A DNA stretch of 64,000 nucleotides, taken from Petralouisia muris (GTDB taxonomy: Bacteria > Bacillota > Clostridia > Lachnospirales > Lachnospiraceae). The stretch lies in contig NZ_SRYA01000017.1 of assembly GCF_004793545.1 (NCBI RefSeq), positions 1-64,000 of the forward strand. The letters are read 5' to 3'. The translations under genes and the position numbers were made by a program. The notes below the pieces were generated by a model that made no database searches, was not told the DNA's origin, and saw only the letters and a program-made list of their open reading frames with translations. Below are positions 23,844 through 33,975 of this stretch, in pieces (the stretch's first letter is position 1; each line of letters starts with the position of its first letter).

Positions 23844-26800
23844 TCATAAGAATGACTGCACCAGCAGTTCCTGGGTATCCTGAAGGACTCTCTCTGTAAT
23901 TTCCAGTGCGCCGGTATTTTTCTGCCTGGTGCTGTAGCTTTTCCCATACTCAAAGCAAGGCGCTTTTGCATCCTTAATAAACCGCAGCGCACCCTGGTAC
24001 TTCTCTGTGACGGACGCAATGTTTGCCGGATTGATTTTGGCCTGAAAATAAAAGGTAAACCTGATTTTATCTGCTGTTTCCTTGATTTCCGTATAATAGC
24101 ACTGATGGGCCAGGGCTTTCAGTAAGGCAATCTCCAGCAGGTTTTCCACCGACTTGGGCGGCTCTCCGAAACGGTCAATCAGCTCTTCCAACATTTCTTC
24201 TTTCTCTTCCTGATTCTCAATGACTGCAATCCGTTTGTAGATGTCCAACTTCTGGAATTCATTGGGAATATAGGAGGGCGGAATAAATGCATTGACATCC
24301 AATTCAATGGTGGTGTCAAACTGCTCCGCAGGCGCTTCCCCTTTCAGGGACTTCACCGCCTCATTCAACATCTTGCAGTACAGGTCATAGCCCACCGCTT
24401 CCATATGGCCGTGCTGCTGCGCCCCCAGCAGGTTTCCGGCTCCCCGGATTTCCAGATCCCGCATGGCTATTTTAAATCCGCTGCCCAGCTCTGTAAATTC
24501 CCGGATGGCAGACAGACGCTTTTCAGCCACTTCCTTGAGCATTTTATTCTGACGGTACATCAAAAACGCATAAGCGGTGCGGTTGGATCTTCCCACCCTT
24601 CCTCTGAGCTGATAGAGCTGGGACAGTCCCATATTGTCCGCATCATGGATAATCATGGTATTTACATTGGAAATATCCAGGCCTGTTTCAATAATGGTGG
24701 TGGATACCAACACGTCAATCTCTCCGTTGATAAACTGGTACATAATATTTTCCAGTTCCCGCTCCCGCATCTGCCCGTGGGCAAAGGCAACATTCGCCTC
24801 CGGCACAAGCTCTGCAATTTTGGAGGTGACTTCCACAATCTGGTTGACCCGGTTAAATACATAATACACCTGGCCTTCTCTGGCAAGCTCCCGATTAATG
24901 GCCTCCCGGACGATTTCCTCGTTGTATTCCATCACATAAGTCTGAATGGGCATCCGATCCATCGGCGGCTCTTCTAACACGCTCATATCCCGAATCCCAA
25001 TCAAACTCATATGAAGTGTTCTGGGAATCGGGGTAGCCGTTAACGTCAGCACATCCACATTTTTCTTCATCTGCTTGATTTTTTCCTTGTGGGCCACTCC
25101 GAATCTCTGTTCCTCATCTATAATTAAAAGCCCAAGATCCTTAAATTCTACATCCTTGGACAGTACCCGGTGGGTGCCGATGACAATGTCCACGATCCCC
25201 CGTTTTAAATCCTCCACGGTCTTTTTCATCTGGCCTGGGGTGCAGAACCGGCACATCAGATCCACTCTCACCGGAAAATCCTTCATTCGCTGGACAAAAT
25301 TATTGTAATGCTGCTGGGCTAAAATTGTGGTTGGCACCAGATAGACCACCTGCTTGCCGTCCTGGATGGCTTTGAAGGCCGCCCGGATGGCAATTTCCGT
25401 CTTGCCGTACCCCACATCTCCGCAAATCAGCCGATCCATAATTTTCTTACTCTCCATATCCCGCTTGGTAGCTTCAATGGCAAGCTCCTGATCCTCTGTC
25501 TCTTCAAAGGGAAACAGCTCTTCAAATTCCTTCTGCCACACCGTATCTTCCCCATAGGCAAACCCTTCCGTCCGCTGCCTTACGGCATAAAGCTCCACCA
25601 GTTCCTTTGCAATCTCCTTGACGGCGCCTTTTACCCTGTTTCTGGTTTTCTTCCATTCAGGCCCGTCCAACCGGTTAATTTTAGGTTTCTTCGCATCGGC
25701 GCCGGCATACTTCTGGATGGCCTCTAACTGGGTGGCCAGCACATAAAGGGTGCTGCCCTTATCGTATTCAATCTTCACATAATCTTTGGCTGTTTTCTGA
25801 ATCTCAACCTTTTCAATGCCCCGGTAAATCCCTACGCCGTAACGCTCATGAACCACATAATCTCCAATGCTTAAATCTGTAAAACTCTGGATTTTCTCTC
25901 CTTCATAAATCCTGCGTTTTTTCTTCCGCTTCTGCTCTCCGCCGAAAATATCGCTTTCCGAAATCACCACAAACTTAATGTCCGGATATTCAAACCCTTT
26001 TTTCAGCTTGCCGTAAGCTGCCATCACCTCTCCTGGCTGCACCGGATGATCATAGTCCTCGCTGTAAAAACAGTTCAATCCTTCCTGCTGCAAATCCTCT
26101 GCCAGATGGCTGGCTCTGGTTTTAGAACCGGATAAGAGAATCACCTGATATTTATTTTTCCGGTATTGCTGCAAATCCTTAATCAGCAGTTCAAAGCTGC
26201 GGTTATAGGAATTTACCGGCCTTGCTGAAATGTTATAGCGGCGCCTTACCTCCAGCTCACTGATTTTAACATCCAGCGTGGTTAACGCCACGCTGGTTTG
26301 CCGCTGCATTCTGCCGAAAATCTCTTTGCCGGAAAAAAGAGCCTGCATCTGCCCCGGAAGGATATATCCCTTTTCCAGCCGGTGGGTCATACTCTCAGAA
26401 AATTCCTGCTCCACCACTCTGCCCTTCTCGGCCAAACGGGCCGGCTCATCCAGGAACAGCACCGTTTTTTCCGGTTCGAAATAATCCAGAAGAGAAACCG
26501 TTTTCTTCATAAAATACATAAGATAACTTTCCAGATTCCCGCTTTGCTGAAATTCCGTCAGCTCCTCCACCAGGGCGTCCACTGTGGTTTTCAGGCGATG
26601 TGCCTCTTCTGTTTTCATCTCTCTCCGAAGGGTTTCATAAAGCTCCTTTTTTTCTTTTTCAAGGGCCTCAATTCCTTGCTCCAGCAATTCCGGAAACAGC
26701 ACAATCTCGCTGGCGGGATAAATCCGCACCCGATCCAGATTTTCAATGGAACGCTGACTCTCCACGTCAAAGCTGCGCATGGAATCAATTTCATCTCCCC

Positions 26801-27380
26801 ACAGCTCTATACGGTAAGGATTTTCTTCGGTTAGAGGAAAAATATCCATAATCCCGCCCCGGACCGCAAACTGTCCGGCACTTTCCACCTGATAATTTTT
26901 TTCATATCCCATCTGAACCAGGCGTTTTCTGACCTCCTCCAAATCCATGGTCTGGCCTAATTCATATTCCAGAATGGACTCCCGGATATGGGAAAGAGGC
27001 GCAATCCGATCCATCAGCGCATCAAAAGTGGTGATTACTGCAACACGCTCCCGACTCAGAATTGCCTTCACTGCAGCCAGCCGTTCTCCCGTCAGCAGAT
27101 TTCCCCGGATATCCGACTGGTAAAACAGCACGTCCCTGGCTGGATAATAGACCGCCTCTCTGTCAAAAAAACGGTAATTTTCATATAATTCCCTGGCTTT
27201 TTGTTCCTGAAAGGTTACAATCAGGCAATTTTCTTTTTCCCCTGCAAGACTATAGATGAAATGAGGCTTCTGGGTATCAATACACCCGGAAACCTGCACC
27301 GTTTCTTTTGTATTCTTCAATTGTGCCTTTAAGTCTGCATACTCCTTCAGTCCCGACAAAGGCTCTGTAAAGCTTTTCAT
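23844..27380 (-). CDS. mfd: Transcription-repair coupling factor
   Basis: This protein of about 1178 residues is full-length Mfd. It removes RNA polymerase stalled at DNA damage and recruits UvrA. The order is UvrB-like domains (about 1-350), the RNA-polymerase interaction domain (about 490-560, with GDYVVHERYGVGIYRG), the RecG-like helicase with Walker A GDVGYGKTE and Walker B IIDEEQRFG (about 600-900), motif VI QLRGRVGRSNRTAYAFL, and the C-terminal TRCF domain. I place the start at ATG 27380, with GGAGG seven bases upstream, rather than at the ATG at 27395. It lies between pth and the PrsA-like gene, as commonly seen in Firmicutes. Confidence 0.97.
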   Translation of the reverse strand: MKSFTEPLSGLKEYADLKAQLKNTKETVQVSGCIDTQKPHFIYSLAGEKENCLIVTFQEQKARELYENYRFFDREAVYYPARDVLFYQSDIRGNLLTGERLAAVKAILSRERVAVITTFDALMDRIAPLSHIRESILEYELGQTMDLEEVRKRLVQMGYEKNYQVESAGQFAVRGGIMDIFPLTEENPYRIELWGDEIDSMRSFDVESQRSIENLDRVRIYPASEIVLFPELLEQGIEALEKEKKELYETLRREMKTEEAHRLKTTVDALVEELTEFQQSGNLESYLMYFMKKTVSLLDYFEPEKTVLFLDEPARLAEKGRVVEQEFSESMTHRLEKGYILPGQMQALFSGKEIFGRMQRQTSVALTTLDVKISELEVRRRYNISARPVNSYNRSFELLIKDLQQYRKNKYQVILLSGSKTRASHLAEDLQQEGLNCFYSEDYDHPVQPGEVMAAYGKLKKGFEYPDIKFVVISESDIFGGEQKRKKKRRIYEGEKIQSFTDLSIGDYVVHERYGVGIYRGIEKVEIQKTAKDYVKIEYDKGSTLYVLATQLEAIQKYAGADAKKPKINRLDGPEWKKTRNRVKGAVKEIAKELVELYAVRQRTEGFAYGEDTVWQKEFEELFPFEETEDQELAIEATKRDMESKKIMDRLICGDVGYGKTEIAIRAAFKAIQDGKQVVYLVPTTILAQQHYNNFVQRMKDFPVRVDLMCRFCTPGQMKKTVEDLKRGIVDIVIGTHRVLSKDVEFKDLGLLIIDEEQRFGVAHKEKIKQMKKNVDVLTLTATPIPRTLHMSLIGIRDMSVLEEPPMDRMPIQTYVMEYNEEIVREAINRELAREGQVYYVFNRVNQIVEVTSKIAELVPEANVAFAHGQMRERELENIMYQFINGEIDVLVSTTIIETGLDISNVNTMIIHDADNMGLSQLYQLRGRVGRSNRTAYAFLMYRQNKMLKEVAEKRLSAIREFTELGSGFKIAMRDLEIRGAGNLLGAQQHGHMEAVGYDLYCKMLNEAVKSLKGEAPAEQFDTTIELDVNAFIPPSYIPNEFQKLDIYKRIAVIENQEEKEEMLEELIDRFGEPPKSVENLLEIALLKALAHQCYYTEIKETADKIRFTFYFQAKINPANIASVTEKYQGALRFIKDAKAPCFEYGKSYSTRQKNTGALEITERVLQDTQELLVQSFL

Positions 27381-27436
27381 AATTTCCTCCATCAATGAAT
27401 TCCGTTCATGACACGGGCTGCGTTTTGCCGAATGCT

Positions 27437-27997
27437 TCAGTTAAACTGGTTCATGGCGCGATCTGTTTCCCCTTTCACCATCAAAGCCGCCGCTTCGCAG
27501 GCTTTTCCAAAAGCTTCTTCCGCTAATTCCCGATCTTCTTTGGAAAATCTTCCCAGCACATAATCCGCCAGATCCCAGCCCTGGGGCTTCTCCCCGACTC
27601 CGATTTTAATCCGCAGAAATTCCTGGGTGCCTGCGTGGCTGATAATACTTTTGATCCCGTTGTGCCCTCCGGCGCTGCCTTTTTTCCGGATTCTAAGCTT
27701 TCCGGGGGGAAGGCTGATATCGTCATAAATCACAATCAGATTAGTCTGGGGCTCTAATTTATAAAAATGCAGAATTGCCCCGATGCTTTCCCCGCTTAAA
27801 TTCATAAAGGTCTGGGGCTTTGCCAGAAGGACCTTCTGCCCTTCTATGATTCCTGTTCCGCAAAGCGCTTTATGTTTTTTCTCCGTTACCCTGATATTAT
27901 ATTGATCCGCCAGCAGATCAATGACATCAAAGCCCACGTTATGACGGGTTTTCTCATATTGGCTGGAAGGATTGCCCAGCCCTGCAATGATAAACAT
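27437..27997 (-). CDS. pth: Peptidyl-tRNA hydrolase
   Basis: This 186-residue enzyme frees tRNA from peptidyl-tRNA released by stalled ribosomes. The start IIAGLGNPSSQYEKTRHNVG carries the conserved Asn9 and catalytic His19. KPQTFMNLSG, VIYDDISLPPGKLRIRKKGS and GGHNGIKSI are the other family blocks. The start is ATG 27997, with AGAGGAGAAC upstream; the longer upstream reading has no family support. It is followed after 56 bp by mfd, a common pairing. Confidence 0.96.
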   Translation of the reverse strand: MFIIAGLGNPSSQYEKTRHNVGFDVIDLLADQYNIRVTEKKHKALCGTGIIEGQKVLLAKPQTFMNLSGESIGAILHFYKLEPQTNLIVIYDDISLPPGKLRIRKKGSAGGHNGIKSIISHAGTQEFLRIKIGVGEKPQGWDLADYVLGRFSKEDRELAEEAFGKACEAAALMVKGETDRAMNQFN

Positions 27998-28047
27998 GAT
28001 GTTCTCCTCTTCTCTTTTTGCTTTCCGTAATCTCTGAAATAACCCTG

Positions 28048-28878
28048 TCATGCCGCAATCACTCCAAAATACAGCAGCACCACTGCCCCCAGAATAATCC
28101 GGTACCATCCGAATACTTTAAAGTCATGCTTTTTAATATACCCCATCAGGAAACGGATTACCACAATCGATACCATAAAAGACACAAACATTCCGGTAAA
28201 CAGAATTCCAAGCTCCATTCCGGTAAAGGTAAAGCCAAATTTTAATAATTTCAGAAAGCTTGCGCCGAACATGACAGGAATGGCCAAATAAAAGGTAAAT
28301 TCCGCCGCCACAGTGCGGGACACCCCAATCATCAGCGCGCCGATAATGGTTGCGCCGGAACGGGAGGTTCCCGGAAATACTGCCGCCACAAGCTGAAACA
28401 TTCCAATGAGAAGAGCCACCTTATAATCCAGTTCATCGGTGGTGCGGATCATTGGCTTCACGCCCCGGTTCCGGTTTTCCACAAGAATAAACACAATGCC
28501 CACTGCAATCAGCATCACTGCAACTACCCAGAAATTATATAAATGCTCTTCCAGCCAGTCGTCAAACAGCACGCCTACCACAGCCGCTGGAACGCAGGCC
28601 ACAACAATCTTGCCCCAGAGATTCATAATATCCCAGTTAATCCTTAACTGCCTTCTCCTGTTCTTCTGCAGCGGAAAAATCTTATTCCAGAACAGCAGAA
28701 CCACCGCCAGAATAGCCCCTAACTGGACCACCACAAGGAACATGTTCCAAAAATCCTGGGATACTTCCATGGGCATGATTTCTTCCAAGAGAATCATGTG
28801 CCCGGTGCTGCTGACTGGAAGCCATTCTGTGATGCCTTCTACAATTCCGTACACTACTGCTTTTAAAATTTCTAACAT
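28048..28878 (-). CDS. uppP: Undecaprenyl-diphosphatase
   Basis: This 276-residue membrane protein of the UppP/BacA family recycles undecaprenyl pyrophosphate to the lipid carrier used for wall and surface glycan synthesis; extra copies give bacitracin tolerance. The two conserved blocks are present: EGITEWLPVSSTGH (about residues 14-27) and FPGTSRSGAT (about 165-174), with about eight membrane segments. The start is ATG 28878, with AAAGGA somewhat far upstream. The stop is 50 bp before pth. Confidence 0.95.
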   Translation of the reverse strand: MLEILKAVVYGIVEGITEWLPVSSTGHMILLEEIMPMEVSQDFWNMFLVVVQLGAILAVVLLFWNKIFPLQKNRRRQLRINWDIMNLWGKIVVACVPAAVVGVLFDDWLEEHLYNFWVVAVMLIAVGIVFILVENRNRGVKPMIRTTDELDYKVALLIGMFQLVAAVFPGTSRSGATIIGALMIGVSRTVAAEFTFYLAIPVMFGASFLKLLKFGFTFTGMELGILFTGMFVSFMVSIVVIRFLMGYIKKHDFKVFGWYRIILGAVVLLYFGVIAA

Positions 28879-29080
28879 AATCTTTGATCCTTTCTGGAAA
28901 CGTATCCGATCATTTGCTTTCCGGATATCAAACGAAACTCCGTTACAGTATATCACACTATCACAGAGTTTAGGAATAAATATATTCAAAATTTTATTAA
29001 TTTTTTCTGAGGTATCTGAAGTGGATTATTTTGCAGAAACCAGCTCCGGCATACGGGCAAACGAATTCAGGAGCATACAG

Positions 29081-29114
29081 CAAAGGCAGGAGTATCGTTT
29101 TCCTCCTGCCTTTG
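29081..29114 (-). terminator. Terminator at the end of the mannan locus
   Basis: Perfect 12-bp arms CAAAGGCAGGAG (29081-29092) and CTCCTGCCTTTG (29103-29114), 124 bp past the GH1-ManA stop on the minus strand. It separates the mannan genes from the uppP group. The rest of the 28879-29237 gap shows nothing else I can support. Confidence 0.65.
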
Positions 29115-29237
29115 TCTGTTTACTGTTTTATATTATCATACTTTGATAGTAAATACAATCGTTTGATGATATCATTTTAAGATTTTCCTTTGTTGCCGCA
29201 TCTCCTCCGACTCATGCCGCCTGACTGCTATTACTGT

Positions 29238-31565
29238 CTACACCGCCGAACAAATCCCCTTCAGCTTCCCCTGCAGTTCCACCTCGCCGAATCCTCCAGG
29301 CAGAATCAGATGATCCCCTTTTTTCACAAGCTGTCCGTTCAGCAGCCCGTCTCCCTCAATGACGCTCATCAAAAGGAACGGATACTCCTGCTCAAAGGAA
29401 GCGTTTCCATCCAAATCCAGCTCAAACACCTCATAATGCTCACAGGAATACAGGGGACACAGTATGTTTTTCTGTACATTCTCTGTATCAATGACACTGT
29501 CCGCAGCAGATTTGGCGGGAGCGGTAATCACGTCAATGCTTTTTTCCACATGAAGCTCTCTGGGCTTGCCCCCGGAAAGCCTGTCATAATCATAGACCCG
29601 ATAGGTGATGTCGCTGTTTTGCTGAGTTTCTAAAATCATCAGCCCTCCCTTGATGGCATGGACGGTTCCCGGGTCAATCTGAATAAAATCACCTTTTTTT
29701 ACCGGAATCTCCCGGATAAATTCCTGCCACCTGCCCTGATGTATCATATCGGATAATTCTTCCTTGCTTTTGGCGTTATGCCCGATCACCAGGGACGCGC
29801 CTTCGGGACAGTCCATAATGTACCAGCATTCTGTTTTGCCCAGGGAACCATTTTCTCTGGCATTCGCATAGATATCATCAGGATGCACTTGAATACTCAG
29901 GTCGTCCTTGGCGTCAATAATCTTAATCAGCAGCGGAAAACGGTCTTTCTCCACATTTGAGAACAATTCCGGCTCCTCTTTCCACAGCTCAGACAATTTT
30001 TTTCCTGCATACGTCCCTTCTTTTACCGTGCAGTCTCCATTGGGATGGGCTGCAATCCCCCAGCATTCTCCAATATCCTCCCCGGTTACCGGATACCGGA
30101 AATCCTCTTTCAGCCGGTTTCCGCCCCAGATATTGTGGGTAAATACCGGATTCAAAAACAAAATTTCGTGCTTTTCTTTGTCTGTCTTTACTCCGGACAG
30201 GCAGGCTCCATTGCTTTCCATAACCTTCTGATACCAGTAAGCAGAATCCTTCGGGATACGTTTCTGGGTGGCAAAATCCACATACACCAACCCGAACCGT
30301 TCATGATAGCCTTTTTCCCACTCAAAATTATCCAGAAACGTCCAGGCAAAATATCCCCGCAAATCTACCCCTTCCGCAAACAACCCGGACAGGCCGCTCA
30401 GATACGCATCCAGAAAATCAATCCGGTTCCTGTCATGGACTTTCCCATCTGAGGATACCATGTCGTGGCAGGACATGCCGTTTTCCGTTATGTAAATAGG
30501 CGTTTGATAACGCTCATAGAGAAACTTTATGCCCCAGTACAGGCATTCCGGCGTTACCGGCCACTGGGAAGCGGTTTTGCCATGCCCCGGCGTCCGGGAC
30601 ACATATTCCGGCTTCCCGTCCGCCCCGGCGCGGATCTGATACCCATTGTAAATATTCTGTCCCATAAAATCCAAAGGCTGGGAAATCAGCTTCATATCCT
30701 CTTCTGTAATTTCCGGCAGATAATCCCTGTACTTTTCCAGCCCCTCCTGTGGGTATTTTCCAAGAAATACCGGATCGGAAAACCAGCTTACGTTCCAGGT
30801 CCAGTTATGAAGCTCCTCTTTCATCCCAAAATAAACCCCTCTGGCTGCTTCAATGTCTGCTGGATCATAACCTGCCCCTGGTTTATGCCAGGGATAGGCC
30901 ACGCTGCAGGTAGGCGCATATCCGATTTTTATCTCCCTTTCGGCATATTTGCGGAGAGCCAGCACCGCGGAACCATGGGCCAGCAGCATATGATGCGCCA
31001 TCTGAAACGTATCCCGGAGGGGAAGCTTTAACCCCGGCGCATGGATGCCGGTGAGATTGCCAAGGCCGATAAAGCACTGAGGTTCATTGAAGGTAATGAA
31101 ATATTCGCACAAATCCGAGAAATTCTCTGCCACCACTTTGGCGTAATTTTCAAACCATTTCACCGATTCCCGGTTCACCCAGCCGCCCTTATCCTGGAGC
31201 GCCTGAGGAAATTCCCAGTGAAACATCGTAATGTAGGGAGTAACGCCGTTTTTCTTCATTTCCAGAATCATATCCCGGTAAAGGTCTATGGCCTTCCGAT
31301 TCACCTCTCCCGTTCCCTTCGGCAAAATCCTGCTCCAGCTTAAGGAAAAACGATAATGCTTCACTCCCAGAAGCCGCATCAATGCAAAATCCTCCCTGTA
31401 ACGATGAATATGGTCGCAGCTTACTTCTGCATTGGCGCCTTCCAACACCTTTCCCTCTCTGGCAAAGGTGTCCCAGATACATGTTCCTGCGCCGTCCTCC
31501 CGATCTCTTCCTTCTATTTGATAAGCGCTGCTGGCAACGCCCCAGACAAAATTTTCTGGAAACAT
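29238..31565 (-). CDS. GH1 beta-glucosidase fused to mannose-6-phosphate isomerase
   Basis: This 775-residue single open frame holds two enzymes. Residues 1-455 are a GH1 glycosidase: acid/base Glu161 in TFNEP, nucleophile Glu361 in YITENG. LDNFEWEKGYHERFG favours a beta-glucosidase acting on free, not phosphorylated, sugars. Residues about 466-775 are a class I (cupin) mannose-6-phosphate isomerase, with likely zinc ligands Gln559, His561, Glu579 and His636 in QVHPDD, KTECWYI and DPGTVHAI. There is no signal peptide. In the mannan pathway the first half can remove terminal glucose from glucomannan fragments, and the second can turn mannose-6-phosphate into fructose-6-phosphate. The start is ATG 31565, with AAGGAGG upstream. 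It is the last gene of the locus, with a 277-bp gap before it. Confidence 0.93.
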   Translation of the reverse strand: MFPENFVWGVASSAYQIEGRDREDGAGTCIWDTFAREGKVLEGANAEVSCDHIHRYREDFALMRLLGVKHYRFSLSWSRILPKGTGEVNRKAIDLYRDMILEMKKNGVTPYITMFHWEFPQALQDKGGWVNRESVKWFENYAKVVAENFSDLCEYFITFNEPQCFIGLGNLTGIHAPGLKLPLRDTFQMAHHMLLAHGSAVLALRKYAEREIKIGYAPTCSVAYPWHKPGAGYDPADIEAARGVYFGMKEELHNWTWNVSWFSDPVFLGKYPQEGLEKYRDYLPEITEEDMKLISQPLDFMGQNIYNGYQIRAGADGKPEYVSRTPGHGKTASQWPVTPECLYWGIKFLYERYQTPIYITENGMSCHDMVSSDGKVHDRNRIDFLDAYLSGLSGLFAEGVDLRGYFAWTFLDNFEWEKGYHERFGLVYVDFATQKRIPKDSAYWYQKVMESNGACLSGVKTDKEKHEILFLNPVFTHNIWGGNRLKEDFRYPVTGEDIGECWGIAAHPNGDCTVKEGTYAGKKLSELWKEEPELFSNVEKDRFPLLIKIIDAKDDLSIQVHPDDIYANARENGSLGKTECWYIMDCPEGASLVIGHNAKSKEELSDMIHQGRWQEFIREIPVKKGDFIQIDPGTVHAIKGGLMILETQQNSDITYRVYDYDRLSGGKPRELHVEKSIDVITAPAKSAADSVIDTENVQKNILCPLYSCEHYEVFELDLDGNASFEQEYPFLLMSVIEGDGLLNGQLVKKGDHLILPGGFGEVELQGKLKGICSAV

Positions 31566-31600
31566 TCTGAATTCCTCCTTATTTTATGAATTTGTTAGTG

Positions 31601-31616
31601 CATTTTTCCAAAAATG
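31601..31616. promoter_or_regulatory. Palindrome upstream of the GH1-ManA gene
   Basis: CATTTTTCCAAAAATG is an inverted repeat of 7-bp arms around CC, 36-51 bp upstream of the start codon. It could be a regulator site or a 5'-leader hairpin. A second hairpin (GCTCTCC at 31712 with GGAGAGC at 31731) lies between CE17 and this gene and may be a weak terminator. Confidence 0.4.
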
Positions 31617-31842
31617 AGCGAGAAAGGCAGAACATTTCCCTGTATTCGCCGCCAAAACAGCTAATTTTGGGTACACGAAATAAACCTGCATTTCTGTAAG
31701 CTTTTGAACTTGCTCTCCCGTCTGCAATCAGGAGAGCCGCTTAGTTTCTATGCAGGATTAGCTTGTGGAAAATATTCCCGCCAATCACCGGCCCATTTTT
31801 CCGTCAATCCTTACGACTTGCTGCTGCCTCTTCCTTTCCTCT

Positions 31843-32919
31843 TCAGGCAATAATCAATGATAAGAGATAAAACGGCGCTGCATTTTCCCCTTCATCCGCA
31901 AGAACCTCCAGCTCCACACAATGATTTCTCCTCTCACCATGATGAAGAATTGGCTCTAAGTAAAGGCAGTCGCCCCAATCCTCTTCAAAATTTCCATCCA
32001 GTATCCGAACATTCTCTGAGTCACCGTCTAACGTCAGCTTCGCACGCAGAGCTGGTTTTGTCACCGTTTTCCGGTACTGAACAGCAATGCAGGACGCCGT
32101 AACCTCAAATAAAATTTTTGCGCCTGCTTTTTTTCCAATCCAGCCGTTTTTAAAAATATCCAGATGGCCCTTCTTCTCTTCTGCATCTGCCAAAAAGCCC
32201 AAAAGCTCCGGACAAATTTCACAGATGGTCAGTCTCTTTGCCTGTTCATACGCATTCTCTGTCAAAGGCTCCGGAAACGAAGCTTCTACTTCCGGCTCCT
32301 GCCCGTCTGCCCGGACCTGCTCAAAATACGCGATGATCTCCTCCGCCAGCAGTTCATGCCCTTTGTCATTCGGATGCAGTCCGTCCTGCGTCAGTTCATC
32401 TCTTGTATACACGCCTGATTTCATCCGTTGATACACGGTATCCTTTATGCTCACATGGGGCACATGGTACCAGTCCCCTATGGCGTTGTGATACTCCTGG
32501 GCGTTTACGCCGGTATCGTAAAACACATTATTCAGCAGTAACACTGCCGGTTCAGACTTCCAGGTCAGTACTTTCCGCAATAATCCTTCATAGGTTTCCT
32601 GGAAAAATTTATTTGCTTCATCATTCACACTGAAATCTATCACCACCAGATCCGGCTGATACATCAGCAGATCCGTTACCACCCTGGATACTCCAAAATG
32701 AGAGGTGGTTCCTCCAATTCCGCCATTGACATAATGAAGCTCTGCCTTTGGAAATGTCCGTTCCCACCACTGAAACACACGGTATGCATAAGAATTCTCA
32801 TGCGCCGTCGCTGCACAGTCCTGTGTAATGGAGCCTCCAAAAAAACCAATGGTCAGCGCTTCGCCCTTTTCGGCCCTCTGCATGCACTTTTTCAATCTTG
32901 TCAAATCTATCCGTCCCAT
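31843..32919 (-). CDS. Cytoplasmic SGNH acetyl esterase (CE17-like)
   Basis: This 358-residue esterase has no signal peptide. SGNH blocks are GFFGGSIT (nucleophile Ser30), GGIGG, DFSVND (Asn99) and DGLHPND (Asp179, His182). The C-terminal part from about residue 225 is a beta-rich CBM35-like domain. The layout matches the CE17 acetyl-mannan esterases known from Roseburia-type mannan loci, which remove acetyl groups (there mainly 3-O and 6-O) from imported manno-oligosaccharides so that the phosphorylases can work. The assignment rests on fold order and neighbourhood. It lies three bases after the CE2 gene on the same strand. Confidence 0.8.
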   Translation of the reverse strand: MGRIDLTRLKKCMQRAEKGEALTIGFFGGSITQDCAATAHENSYAYRVFQWWERTFPKAELHYVNGGIGGTTSHFGVSRVVTDLLMYQPDLVVIDFSVNDEANKFFQETYEGLLRKVLTWKSEPAVLLLNNVFYDTGVNAQEYHNAIGDWYHVPHVSIKDTVYQRMKSGVYTRDELTQDGLHPNDKGHELLAEEIIAYFEQVRADGQEPEVEASFPEPLTENAYEQAKRLTICEICPELLGFLADAEEKKGHLDIFKNGWIGKKAGAKILFEVTASCIAVQYRKTVTKPALRAKLTLDGDSENVRILDGNFEEDWGDCLYLEPILHHGERRNHCVELEVLADEGENAAPFYLLSLIIA

Positions 32920-32922
32920 TTG

Positions 32923-33975
32923 CTACTCCCATCCGTCTATCTTAAGACTTTCAATATACCCAGCAAGCTCTTCTGCCATTTCCTCTGCCTCCGGAATCCT
33001 CAGATGCCCCGGCGTGCCTTTCCCATTACGTTGAAAAAGATACTGCGTAATCCTCTCATCTTTCATCTCCCGCACTGCCTGTGCGATCGCCTGATCCCAT
33101 GCCTCATCATGTTCCAAAAGGGTAGTGCAGCAGATAATCTGCGCAGATGGATATTTCTCCCGAAGTTTGCCCAGAAATGATTGATAATGATTTCTCCACG
33201 TTACCGCTTTCTCTCCGTCAGGATCTTCTTTCATATAATCCTCCGGATGGCTGTCGTTCTGCCCGATGGCAACAATCACCGCCTGCGGCGTGTACCTGGA
33301 AAAATCCCAAGCCATTTCTTCCCGCAGCTCTGGGTGATAATGAATCTTGTCCCAGGCTGTCTCCATTCCTATGTAATCCGGATCATGGAACCATCCCGTT
33401 TGATCCATCAGGGCAATTCCTCCCTGGGCAATATCGTGAATCTGGGCGTTCAGCTTCCGCGCTGTCATCCAGGCGTAAGAATACCAGCTGTTCGAATATT
33501 CCCCGTTATGCTCCGGGTCCTCTTTCCCTGCATATTCCACCGCTTCTGAAACTTCTCCCGCCGATACAGAATCTCCATATACTTCGATTTTCCGTTCCGG
33601 CTTCCCGGGCAGTTCCAGAAGCTCTGCCCCTTCTGCAAGCTCCACTCCCAGGAAAGCAAACTCGTGGCAGGCGTCCTGCCTCTTAAAAAACAAGACCTCA
33701 TGCTCCTGCTCTTTTGTCTCTTTTACTTCTATTTTAATGGAGGCAATTCCCCTTTGGGGCAATGCAAAGGCAGACTGCCTGCCATCCAGTATGCATCCCA
33801 GATAATTGTCCCAATACGCCCCATGGTTTTTCACAGAAACCCTTAATTCATTCCCTGTAAACCTCATTCCAACTGAAGTGCATGGATATACAAAAACCGG
33901 TTCTTTTGGATTGCTCCAGTCAATCCTTCCGCTGTAAGATAATTTCTCGTTATCTGGCTGTATTTTCATCTTCAT
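32923..33975 (-). CDS. Cytoplasmic acetyl esterase (CE2-like)
   Basis: This 350-residue protein has the CE2 layout: an N-terminal jelly-roll (about 10-125) and an SGNH domain with EVYGDSVSAGE (Ser136), AQGGIALM, VAIGQNDSH and a late GTPGHLRIPEA motif (His324). CE2 enzymes remove O-acetyl groups, typically at the 6 or 2 position of mannose or glucose. There is no signal peptide, so it acts on imported sugars together with the CE17-like enzyme next to it. The start at 33975 overlaps the end of the DUF624 gene by 26 bp; an in-frame ATG at 33969 is possible. Confidence 0.82.
   Translation of the reverse strand: MKMKIQPDNEKLSYSGRIDWSNPKEPVFVYPCTSVGMRFTGNELRVSVKNHGAYWDNYLGCILDGRQSAFALPQRGIASIKIEVKETKEQEHEVLFFKRQDACHEFAFLGVELAEGAELLELPGKPERKIEVYGDSVSAGEVSEAVEYAGKEDPEHNGEYSNSWYSYAWMTARKLNAQIHDIAQGGIALMDQTGWFHDPDYIGMETAWDKIHYHPELREEMAWDFSRYTPQAVIVAIGQNDSHPEDYMKEDPDGEKAVTWRNHYQSFLGKLREKYPSAQIICCTTLLEHDEAWDQAIAQAVREMKDERITQYLFQRNGKGTPGHLRIPEAEEMAEELAGYIESLKIDGWE

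Noticed and set aside
27998-28108. Longer N-terminus for the pth gene
   Set aside because: The family starts at the IIAGLGNP block and a good ribosome site lies just before ATG 27997.
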